A DNA stretch of 33,328 nt, taken from Flavobacteriales bacterium BRH_c54 (GTDB lineage: Bacteria > Bacteroidota > Bacteroidia > Flavobacteriales_E > Vicingaceae). The stretch is from contig LADZ01000022.1 in assembly GCA_000961845.1 (NCBI GenBank), forward strand, positions 1-33,328, in the 5' to 3' direction. Made by a program: the position numbers and the translations under genes. Every line of letters starts with the position of its first letter. The first letter of the stretch is position 1. Positions 24,475-31,568 of this stretch are shown piece after piece. The notes under the pieces were generated by a model. It did not search any database and was not told where the DNA came from. It saw only the letters and a list, made by a program, of their open reading frames with translations.

Positions 24475-25770
24475 ATGCTAAAATTCAGCTACCATCTATT
24501 TTTCCCTCTTATTTTACTAATAAACACTTCTGTTTTTACACAAACTTCTGAAGAAAAAATTAATAACTTAACAGAAGAAATAAACCAACTTGACCAACAA
24601 AAAGAACAACTTTACCAAAAGTTGGAAACCTATAAACTTACAAAGCTTCGTGAAGATTTATATAAATACGGTTTACCTAAAGCCAACGATAATGAAGAAA
24701 TTATTCATCATGCTGCTATGAGTTTGGTTTATTCCGAACCACACGAACAAGCCAAATGGGTTGCCCATATTATTTTGCCCGATATTATTAACGGGAAAAC
24801 AGGTAGGACAAACGATTTTAGAGAAGACTCGTTAGTTAAAACAGGTTCGGCAACCGAGATAGATTATTTTCTTAAAACTAAAAAGGAAGATGGTAATTAT
24901 GAGTATGATGGATTTGGCTACGACAGAGGACATCTAGCTCCTTCAGCAGATTTTAGATGGAGCAAAAAAGCACTTTCAGAATCATATTTTTATTCTAATA
25001 TGTCACCACAATTAGCAGAATTTAACAGAGAAAAATGGGGAGAATTGGAAGATATCTTAAGAGGCTACATCTACAACAATCCAACTACACAGCTTTATGT
25101 TGTTACCGGTCCATTATTAAACGATACGCTTCCTAAAATTGAAAGGAGCGTTAATAAAGTTAGTATTCCGGCATATTATTACAAAGTGGTAATGGATTTA
25201 ACTAACCAAAAGGCTATTGGGTTTATAATGCCCAATCAAAAAATTAACTACCCTTTAAACAATTATGCTGTAAGTATTGATGAAGTTGAAACTGCTACAG
25301 GCATTGATTTTTTCTACCAAGTAGAAGATGAACAAGAAAATGCATTGGAAAGTCAGAAAAACATCACAGATTGGTTGCCGGAAAAACAAAAAAATGATGT
25401 CCAACCACTTTACCAACCCGACTTGCCTAAAGGTGTCTATAATACTATACAAGCCAAAAGATTAATGGGTAGCAATAGAAAAGTTACTATTGCCGGAACA
25501 GTTGTTAGCTCCAAAGAAACCCGCAACGGACATTTATTTTTAAACTTAGATATTAATTATCCTAACCATATTTTTACCATTGCTATTTGGAAACAAAATA
25601 TATTAAACTTTAGTTATAACCCACACGATATGCTTTTACATCAAACCATTTATGTAACCGGAAAAATTGCTGATTTTGACGGAATTCCTACCATGATTTT
25701 AGATAATGAAAAGGCCATTGAAATTCAAGCAAAAGAAAAATACAAGTTGGTAATTGGTGATGAAGATTAA
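24475..25770 (+). CDS. Secreted DNA/RNA non-specific endonuclease (NUC1 family) with C-terminal OB-like domain
   Basis: A 431-aa exported nuclease. A signal peptide (about 1-22) leads into a short coiled coil (24-60). The beta-beta-alpha-metal nuclease core spans about 85-290. It carries the catalytic DRGH motif (D150 to H153, in YDRGHLAPSADF) and the metal-binding asparagines in the segments SNMSPQ (N175) and FNREKW (N184). The C-terminal segment about 330-420 reads like an OB fold (VTIAGTVVSSKETRNGHLFLN, QTIYVTGKIADFDGIPTM). The enzyme would cut extracellular or periplasmic nucleic acid, perhaps for nutrient supply. The OB domain may aid nucleic-acid binding (inference). Transcribed alone or with ftsY, 70 bases downstream of it. 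Confidence 0.93.
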   Translation: MLKFSYHLFFPLILLINTSVFTQTSEEKINNLTEEINQLDQQKEQLYQKLETYKLTKLREDLYKYGLPKANDNEEIIHHAAMSLVYSEPHEQAKWVAHIILPDIINGKTGRTNDFREDSLVKTGSATEIDYFLKTKKEDGNYEYDGFGYDRGHLAPSADFRWSKKALSESYFYSNMSPQLAEFNREKWGELEDILRGYIYNNPTTQLYVVTGPLLNDTLPKIERSVNKVSIPAYYYKVVMDLTNQKAIGFIMPNQKINYPLNNYAVSIDEVETATGIDFFYQVEDEQENALESQKNITDWLPEKQKNDVQPLYQPDLPKGVYNTIQAKRLMGSNRKVTIAGTVVSSKETRNGHLFLNLDINYPNHIFTIAIWKQNILNFSYNPHDMLLHQTIYVTGKIADFDGIPTMILDNEKAIEIQAKEKYKLVIGDED

Positions 25771-25832
25771 CATTACCTCTTCTTAATTATTTAAAATTCC
25801 TCCAACTATTTTTCAATACATTACCCACAAAA

Positions 25833-25864
25833 AAAATCCTTAGAAGAAGACTCCTAAGGATTTT
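25833..25864. terminator. Bidirectional terminator between the nuclease gene and rplS
   Basis: Perfect 11-base arms AAAATCCTTAG (25833-25843) and CTAAGGATTTT (25854-25864) with a ten-base loop. The minus-strand reading has the longer T run (eight T residues), so it mainly serves rplS. The plus reading has four T residues. Confidence 0.85.
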
Positions 25865-25891
25865 AACCATATCTAAACTATTATTATAAGC

Positions 25892-26248
25892 TTATTTTTT
25901 AACCATTTTCTTTTCTCTAATACGAGCAGACTTACCTGTTCTTTCTCTTAGATAGAAAATTCTAGCTCTTCTTACATTACCATGTTTGTTCACTTCTATT
26001 TTCTCAATAAATGGAGAAGCAAATGGGAAAACTCTTTCTACACCAATTCCACCAGACATTTTTCTAATAGTAAATGTTTCATTAGCTCCTGAGTTTCTTC
26101 TTTGAAGTACTACTCCTTGAAAAAACTGAGTTCTTTCTTTATTACCTTCTTTAATTTTATAATATACAGTAATCGTATCTCCTGATTTGAATTCAGGGTA
26201 TTGATTTATCTGAGACAAATCATTTTCTACAAATTTAATAGCTTCCAT
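25892..26248 (-). CDS. rplS: 50S ribosomal protein L19
   Basis: A 118-aa basic protein located at the 30S-50S interface. Diagnostic segments are [55 protein letters not shown] and [11 protein letters not shown]. The open frame extends upstream to a TTG at 26281, but the ATG at 26248 gives [13 protein letters not shown], the usual L19 beginning, and the normal length, so this start is chosen. The gene stands alone, ahead of a strong bidirectional terminator. Confidence 0.96.
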   Translation of the reverse strand: MEAIKFVENDLSQINQYPEFKSGDTITVYYKIKEGNKERTQFFQGVVLQRRNSGANETFTIRKMSGGIGVERVFPFASPFIEKIEVNKHGNVRRARIFYLRERTGKSARIREKKMVKK

Positions 26249-26416
26249 ATCTTTTATTTTTTGTCCTAAAAAGGGTTGCAAATTTATACATTAAATATTA
26301 GTTCGCAAGTAATATTTTAAAAATAATTTTCACGTTTTTACAATTTGGCAAAAGTCTTTAAAAATCAATAACTTAGATTATTTTCTAGTCTAACTGTTAG
26401 TGTGAAAATTACTATT

Positions 26417-26797
26417 TTATTGATTTTGCTTGCTATAAGAGGCGTGTTTTATCAATACATCCATAGGTACTATTTCTAAGGTTTTTTCGTTGGTAGCTTC
26501 TAACACTACTTTTGGAGCCGCATCATTTTCATAAGCCTCTAAAAAACGAGCCGCACATAAACACCATTTATCTCCAGGCTTTAATCCTTTAAAATCCCAT
26601 TCCGGAACTGGAGTTATTAAATCATTTCCTACATTATAAGAAAAATCTAAAAATTCAGCTGTAACCTCAACGCAAACAGTGTGTACTCCACTATCTGTTT
26701 CATCTGTATTACAACACCCGTCTCTAAAAAATCCTGTTAACGGGTTATTACTACAAGCAATTAGTGGCTCTCCGAATATGTTTAGTTGTTGTTCCAT
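26417..26797 (-). CDS. DUF2237 family protein
   Basis: A 126-aa soluble protein with the DUF2237 hallmark LNIFGEPLIACSNNPLTGFFRDGCCNT (about 5-31), then DSGVHTVCVEVTAEFLDFS, GNDLITPVPEWDFKGLKPGD and KWCLCAARFLEA. Five cysteines, several in the conserved GCC and CLCA motifs, suggest metal or redox chemistry, but no activity is established to my knowledge. The frame can be extended to a GTG at 26881. The ATG at 26797 matches the family's normal start and length and is preferred. A 15-base palindrome lies 21 bases upstream of it. Confidence 0.9.
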   Translation of the reverse strand: MEQQLNIFGEPLIACSNNPLTGFFRDGCCNTDETDSGVHTVCVEVTAEFLDFSYNVGNDLITPVPEWDFKGLKPGDKWCLCAARFLEAYENDAAPKVVLEATNEKTLEIVPMDVLIKHASYSKQNQ

Positions 26798-26818
26798 TTG
26801 TTTAAAATATTTTACATC

Positions 26819-26833
26819 ACTCCTATTAGGAGT
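26819..26833. promoter_or_regulatory. Palindrome upstream of the DUF2237 gene, possible operator
   Basis: ACTCCTATTAGGAGT is a perfect 7-1-7 palindrome ending 21 bases before the chosen ATG. The one-base spacer is too small for a stable RNA hairpin, so a dimeric regulator site is the more likely use, if any. Confidence 0.35.
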
Positions 26834-26961
26834 TTTTGAGTATCTTTTTTCCACTACATTTACGTTGGATCGAACATACAAACAAATTAATTAAAATTAC
26901 AATTAAAAAAATATTTTTCCAGCTTTATATATGTTCACCAACTTAATAAAAAAACGCTAAG

Positions 26962-28770
26962 TTATTCATTTTCATCATTTCTCTTAGCTTCCTCCATTAA
27001 TTGTTTTTCGTGCATTTTATAATAAGCTCCTTTGGCATTAAGCAACTCATTGTGTGTACCAAACTCTACCATTTTTCCATCTTCCAGCACTACAATTTTA
27101 TCTGCATTTCTAACTGTTGAAACTCTATGACTCACAATAATAGAAGTTTTATCTTCCATCACTCTTTTTAAGTTGTTTAAAATAGCATCTTCGGTTTCTG
27201 TATCTACAGCCGATAAACAATCATCAAAAATTAAAATCTTTGGCGATTTTATAATGGCTCTGGCTATTGAAATACGTTGTTTTTGTCCACCTGACAAAGT
27301 TACTCCTCTTTCTCCCACTCTTGTTTTAAATCCTTTATCAAATTCTTTTATACTAGCATAAATAACAGCATCTTTGGCTGCTTGCTCTATTATCTTTTTT
27401 TCAGGTAATCTGTTTTTATAGCCAAAAGCTATATTATTTTCAATAGTATCAGAAAATAAAAACACATCTTGAGGCACGTACCCCACATTTTCTCTAAAAT
27501 GATTTAAATTGATTTCTTTAATGTTTTTATTATCTATCAAAATTGCTCCTTCGTTTAAGTCATAATTTCTTAATAAAAGGTTTACTACCGTAGATTTTCC
27601 TGAACCTGTCCTCCCAACAATCGCTAATGTTTCTCCTTGTTTTACTTTAAAAGAAATGTTTTTCAATGCATTTATTCCTGATTCGGGATAGGTAAACGAA
27701 ACGTTATTAAATTCAATATCACCTTTAACTTCTTCTATTTTATCTGTGGGATTTTTAATTTTGGATTTCGTGTTTAAGAATTCATTTATTCTCTCCTGAG
27801 ATGCTGATGCTCTTTGAATAATTGAAGAAACCCAACCTATTGCTGTTACCGGCCAGGTTAGCATATTAATATAAATTACAAACTCCAAAATATTTCCCTT
27901 GGTAATGTTTCCTGCAATGTATTCTTGTCCGCCAATGTAAATGGTAAAAATGGTACTTAAACCAATTAACAACAACATTGTTGGAGCAAAATAAGCGTTA
28001 GTTCTTACCAAATTCATAGAAAGACTTCGATAATTTTCATTTTGTTTATTCAGCTCTTTGTTAAAATAATCTTCTTTTACAAAAGATTTAATAATTCTAA
28101 TTCCAGAATAAGTTTCTTGCGTAAGCGTTGTAATATCTGATAATTTGGCTTGTACTTTTGAACTTTGCTGATTGATTACATTGCTAACATAATAAATAAT
28201 GATAGATAAAATTGGCAAAGGAATAAGTGAATACATGGTAAGTTTTACACTAATGGAAAACATAATAGGTACAACAATTACAAACAATACAATCAAATTT
28301 AAACTGTACATAATTCCCGGTCCCAAATACATTCTTACTTTGGTAACATCTTCACTAATACGGTTCATAATATCACCTGTATTATTAGACTTATAAAAAG
28401 AAGCATCTAAATCTTGATAATGGTTATACACCTCATTTTTTAAATCATATTCTACCAAACGAGACATGATAATAATGGTTTGACGCATAAAAAAAGTAAA
28501 AGCACCTTTTATTATTGCCGCAATAAACACAATAGCTCCATAAATTAAAACTACTTTGGTAAGCGGAACTCCATCCATATATTCCGTTAAAAAAGATGTA
28601 TCTGTAATTTCAATTCCTTTAAGTTTTGCCTCAACTAAATCTAACGCCTCTCTAATAAGTTGAGCAGGATAAACCGCAAAAATATTCGACAGCACAATAA
28701 ACACAAACCCAAATAGCAATCTGTATTTATATTTAAACAAATATTTATTAAGGTATTTAAGCGACTTCAT
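26962..28770 (-). CDS. ABC exporter half-transporter (MdlA/YheI-like), degenerate catalytic site
   Basis: A 602-aa fused membrane-ATPase protein. Six helices lie within about 15-315. The nucleotide-binding domain spans about 350-590: A-loop tyrosine near FTYPESG, Walker A GRTGSGKS (386-393), Q-loop VPQDVF (Q434), signature LSGGQ (492-496), Walker B ILIFDD (512-517) and switch SHR near 560. The residue after the Walker B aspartate is Asp rather than the catalytic Glu (LIFDDCLSAVD), as in MdlA, YheI/BmrC and other heterodimer partners with one degenerate site. No second half-transporter gene lies in the window. It may export lipids or drugs; the substrate cannot be told. Confidence 0.93.
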   Translation of the reverse strand: MKSLKYLNKYLFKYKYRLLFGFVFIVLSNIFAVYPAQLIREALDLVEAKLKGIEITDTSFLTEYMDGVPLTKVVLIYGAIVFIAAIIKGAFTFFMRQTIIIMSRLVEYDLKNEVYNHYQDLDASFYKSNNTGDIMNRISEDVTKVRMYLGPGIMYSLNLIVLFVIVVPIMFSISVKLTMYSLIPLPILSIIIYYVSNVINQQSSKVQAKLSDITTLTQETYSGIRIIKSFVKEDYFNKELNKQNENYRSLSMNLVRTNAYFAPTMLLLIGLSTIFTIYIGGQEYIAGNITKGNILEFVIYINMLTWPVTAIGWVSSIIQRASASQERINEFLNTKSKIKNPTDKIEEVKGDIEFNNVSFTYPESGINALKNISFKVKQGETLAIVGRTGSGKSTVVNLLLRNYDLNEGAILIDNKNIKEINLNHFRENVGYVPQDVFLFSDTIENNIAFGYKNRLPEKKIIEQAAKDAVIYASIKEFDKGFKTRVGERGVTLSGGQKQRISIARAIIKSPKILIFDDCLSAVDTETEDAILNNLKRVMEDKTSIIVSHRVSTVRNADKIVVLEDGKMVEFGTHNELLNAKGAYYKMHEKQLMEEAKRNDENE

Positions 28771-28933
28771 TCAAAAAAAATTAACCATTATAAATTGAAG
28801 AAAAAAAGCTGTATTAACAAGAAAACACTAATTTTGGAACCTGATAATATCCTTCTTTTATTAATTACAAAATTAGGGATTAATATTAGAAACTAAACAC
28901 GAAACAAACTCATTAAATAATAAAATAAAAGAC

Positions 28934-30022
28934 ATGACAGCAGTTAAAGAACAAGCATTTGCTGAAAATCCGGTTATTAGCCACATGACTACTACCGACC
29001 ATGAACAGTTAGTTTTTTGCCAAGATAATGCAACAGGCTTAAAAGCTATTATTGCCATTCATAACACCACTTTGGGTCCGGCTTTAGGCGGAACAAGAAT
29101 GTGGATGTACAATAACGAAGCTGAAGCTATCAATGATGTACTGAGACTCTCAAGAGGAATGTCTTACAAAAATAGCTTGGCAGGTTTGAACCTTGGTGGT
29201 GGAAAAGCTGTTATCATTGGTGATTCAAGAACTCAAAAAAATGAAGCTTTATTCAGAAGGTTTGGAAAGTTTGTAAATTCACTTGGTGGCAAATATATTA
29301 CTGCCGAAGATGTTGGTATTTCTCCTCAAGATATGACTTGGGTAAATATGGAAACGAATCATGTTGCCGGGTTACCCGGAAAAAGTGGAGATCCTTCTCC
29401 TGTTACTGCTTACGGTGTTTATGTAGGTATGAAAGCCGCTGCTAAAGCTCAATTTGGTAGCGACTCATTAGCAGGTAAAAAAATTGCTGTGCAAGGTGTT
29501 GGTCATGTTGGACAATATTTAGTAGAACACTTAACCAAAGAAGGTGCTAACGTTTTTATCTCTGATATTCATGAAACTACTTTAAAAAATATTGCTCAAA
29601 AATTTGGTTCACAAGTAGTAGGTTTAGACGAAATTTATGATTTAGACATGGACATTTATGCTCCTTGTGCATTAGGAGCAACTATAAATGATGATACTTT
29701 ATCTCGTTTAAAATGTAGCATAATTGCCGGTGCAGCCAATAACCAATTAAAAGAAGAAAGAAAACATGGCGAAGCAGTAATGCAAAAAGGTATGATTTAC
29801 ACTCCTGATTTTATGTTGAATGCAGGTGGTGTTATTAATTGTTATGCTGAAGTAAAAGAACTTTCTCCAGAATGGGCAATGGCTAAAGCAGAAGATATTT
29901 ATAATACTACAGCAACTATAATTAAACGTTCTCAAGATGAGAACATTCCAACTTATGCTATTGCTAATAAAATGGCAGAAGAACGTATTGAAGCGATAGG
30001 TAAAATAAAACTTTCGTTTTAA
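28934..30022 (+). CDS. Leucine dehydrogenase (Glu/Leu/Phe/Val dehydrogenase family)
   Basis: A 362-aa NAD-dependent enzyme that oxidatively deaminates branched-chain amino acids (or runs in reverse). The substrate half has LGGTRMWMYNNEAEAI (51-66), the lysines K79 and K91 in MSYKNSLAGLNLGGGKAV, and catalytic D126 in TAEDVGIS, all as in Bacillus leucine dehydrogenase. The cofactor half has the GxGxxG fingerprint GVGHVG (188-193) and acidic D216 region ISDIHE. The N-terminus is about ten residues longer than in Bacillus. It links leucine, isoleucine and valine catabolism to branched 2-oxo acids, precursors of iso-fatty acids. A strong terminator follows. Confidence 0.95.
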   Translation: MTAVKEQAFAENPVISHMTTTDHEQLVFCQDNATGLKAIIAIHNTTLGPALGGTRMWMYNNEAEAINDVLRLSRGMSYKNSLAGLNLGGGKAVIIGDSRTQKNEALFRRFGKFVNSLGGKYITAEDVGISPQDMTWVNMETNHVAGLPGKSGDPSPVTAYGVYVGMKAAAKAQFGSDSLAGKKIAVQGVGHVGQYLVEHLTKEGANVFISDIHETTLKNIAQKFGSQVVGLDEIYDLDMDIYAPCALGATINDDTLSRLKCSIIAGAANNQLKEERKHGEAVMQKGMIYTPDFMLNAGGVINCYAEVKELSPEWAMAKAEDIYNTTATIIKRSQDENIPTYAIANKMAEERIEAIGKIKLSF

Positions 30023-30042
30023 AATAATTCAATTTCATCACT

Positions 30043-30078
30043 CACCTCCTTCAAACGAGAAGGAGGTGTTTTTTTTTT
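30043..30078 (+). terminator. Strong rho-independent terminator between leucine dehydrogenase and nusB
   Basis: Arms CACCTCCTTC (30043-30052) and GAAGGAGGTG (30059-30068), a six-base loop and ten T residues (30069-30078). It ends only 23 bases before the nusB ATG. Confidence 0.92.
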
Positions 30079-30101
30079 AATCTTGACTTTAAACTTGATA
30101 A

Positions 30102-31049
30102 ATGATTAGCAGAAGGTATTTACGAATAAAAACATTTCAAGCACTTTATGCTTACTTCCACTCGGGGAGCGACAATCAACAAAAAATAGAAAAAGACCTC
30201 TTTCATAGTTTTGAAAGAATGCACGATTTGTATCTTTTATTCCTAACTATTGGTGATGAACTTATTCATTATTCTAAGCTTAAAAACGAAGAAGCCAAAC
30301 AAAAAAGATTGCCTTCAGCCGAGGATTTGAATCCTAACACAAAATTTATAGACAATGCTGTTTTTAAAATTCTAAGTGAAAACACTAAACTAAAAACAGC
30401 AATAAACAATAAAAAACTGTTGTGGAGTAACGATCAGGAGTTATTAGTAAAACTAATGAACTTTATGAGAAAACACCCTGTTTATGAGGAATACATGTCC
30501 ACCAAAAACAGCAGTTTTGAAGAAGATAAGAAATTTGCCGTAGCCATTTTCAAAAAAATTATTGCCGAAAACGATTTTTTCATTTCTGAAATAAGCGAAA
30601 AAAGTATTTATTGGGGCTACGATGAAATAGACTTTGTGTTGAGTATGGTAATTAAAACCATCAAAAAAATTGATGCAAAAGGAGATAATTCAGCTATTAT
30701 AATGCCTGTTTACAGTGATGAAGAAGATGATATTGAATTTGTAAAAACGCTTTTTAGGGAAACCATAAAAAATGAAGCTGAAAATGCTCAACTAATTGCC
30801 AATAAAACCAAAAATTGGGAAATTGAAAGAATTGCCATGGTAGATATTTTATTGATGAAAATGGCATTAACAGAATTAACTGCCTTCAAATCTATTCCGG
30901 TAAAAGTTACCTTAAACGAATACATCGATTTATCTAAAGGTTATAGTACTCCTAAAAGTAAAATTTTCGTTAATGGAATTCTTGACAAACTAATTGACGA
31001 TCTCACTACAAGCGGTGAAATAAAGAAAACCGGCAGAGGACTAATGTAG
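30102..31049 (+). CDS. nusB: Transcription antitermination factor NusB, long form
   Basis: A 315-aa protein, more than twice the E. coli length (139), as is usual in Bacteroidota. The N-terminus begins MISRRYLRIKTFQALYAY, a NusB-type helix. The C-terminal part (about 205-305) holds the rest of the NusB fold: FVKTLFRETIKNE, WEIERIAMVDILLMKMALTEL, IPVKVTLNEYIDLSKGYS and KIFVNGILDKL. The intervening about 150 residues are a lineage-specific helical insert. NusB with NusE binds boxA RNA and supports transcription of rRNA operons. The gene starts just after a strong terminator, with a -7-like TAATCTTG at 30078-30085 that overlaps the T run. Confidence 0.93.
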   Translation: MISRRYLRIKTFQALYAYFHSGSDNQQKIEKDLFHSFERMHDLYLLFLTIGDELIHYSKLKNEEAKQKRLPSAEDLNPNTKFIDNAVFKILSENTKLKTAINNKKLLWSNDQELLVKLMNFMRKHPVYEEYMSTKNSSFEEDKKFAVAIFKKIIAENDFFISEISEKSIYWGYDEIDFVLSMVIKTIKKIDAKGDNSAIIMPVYSDEEDDIEFVKTLFRETIKNEAENAQLIANKTKNWEIERIAMVDILLMKMALTELTAFKSIPVKVTLNEYIDLSKGYSTPKSKIFVNGILDKLIDDLTTSGEIKKTGRGLM

Positions 31050-31081
31050 GTTTGGCGTTTCAAGTTTAAATCAAACAATAA

Positions 31082-31113
31082 AAAAGCTGCTCAGATTACT
31101 CCGAGCAGCTTTT
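31082..31113. terminator. Bidirectional terminator between nusB and trxA
   Basis: Perfect 11-base arms AAAAGCTGCTC (31082-31092) and GAGCAGCTTTT (31103-31113) with a ten-base loop between convergent genes. The minus-strand tail has six T residues. Confidence 0.87.
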
Positions 31114-31142
31114 AAAACAATTAACTAAAATTTAAAAACTTA

Positions 31143-31460
31143 TTATAAAATAGCATCTAATTTAGCTGCTAATGTCTGTTTTGGCACTGCACCAACTTGT
31201 TTATCTACTACCTCACCATTTTTCATAAATAAAATAGTTGGGATATTTCTAATTCCAAACTTAGCAGCTACTTCAGGGTTGTTATCTACATCAACTTTAC
31301 CAATTACTGCTTTACCTTCGTAATCGTTAGCTAATTCTTCAACAATTGGCCCTACCATTCTACATGGTCCACACCATTCTGCCCAAAAATCTACTAATAC
31401 TGCTTTGTCTGATTTTAAAACTTTTTCTTCAAAGTTTGCGTCTGTTAATTCTAATGCCAT
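31143..31460 (-). CDS. trxA: Thioredoxin
   Basis: A 105-aa single-domain thioredoxin that reduces protein disulfides in the cytoplasm. The active site is WAEWCGPCRM with C30 and C33. The buried aspartate lies in VLVDFWA (D24), and the cis-proline is in IRNIPTILF (P74). No signal peptide is present. It converges with nusB across a shared terminator. A perfect TAATTTTG -7 box 40 bases upstream gives it its own promoter, independent of dnaE. Confidence 0.97.
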   Translation of the reverse strand: MALELTDANFEEKVLKSDKAVLVDFWAEWCGPCRMVGPIVEELANDYEGKAVIGKVDVDNNPEVAAKFGIRNIPTILFMKNGEVVDKQVGAVPKQTLAAKLDAIL

Positions 31461-31500
31461 AATATTATCTTTTTAAATTATTTTCCTGATTTCTTCTGTC

Positions 31501-31508
31501 CAAAATTA
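31501..31508 (-). promoter_or_regulatory. Candidate -7 box of trxA
   Basis: TAATTTTG on the minus strand matches the consensus TAnnTTTG exactly, 40 bases upstream of the ATG. The start of transcription is expected near 31495. No clear -33 element at standard spacing. Confidence 0.5.
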
Positions 31509-31568
31509 CAATTAATAAATCAATTTACTTTGTAACAAATATTACAATTCTTTGATTTTTATACTTTT

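Noticed and set aside
26249-26281. Upstream extension of rplS to a TTG start
   Set aside because: The extra 11 residues are not part of L19; the ATG at 26248 gives the normal family start and length.
26798-26881. Upstream extension of the DUF2237 gene to a GTG start
   Set aside because: The 28 extra residues lie before the conserved family beginning and run across a palindrome in the likely leader.
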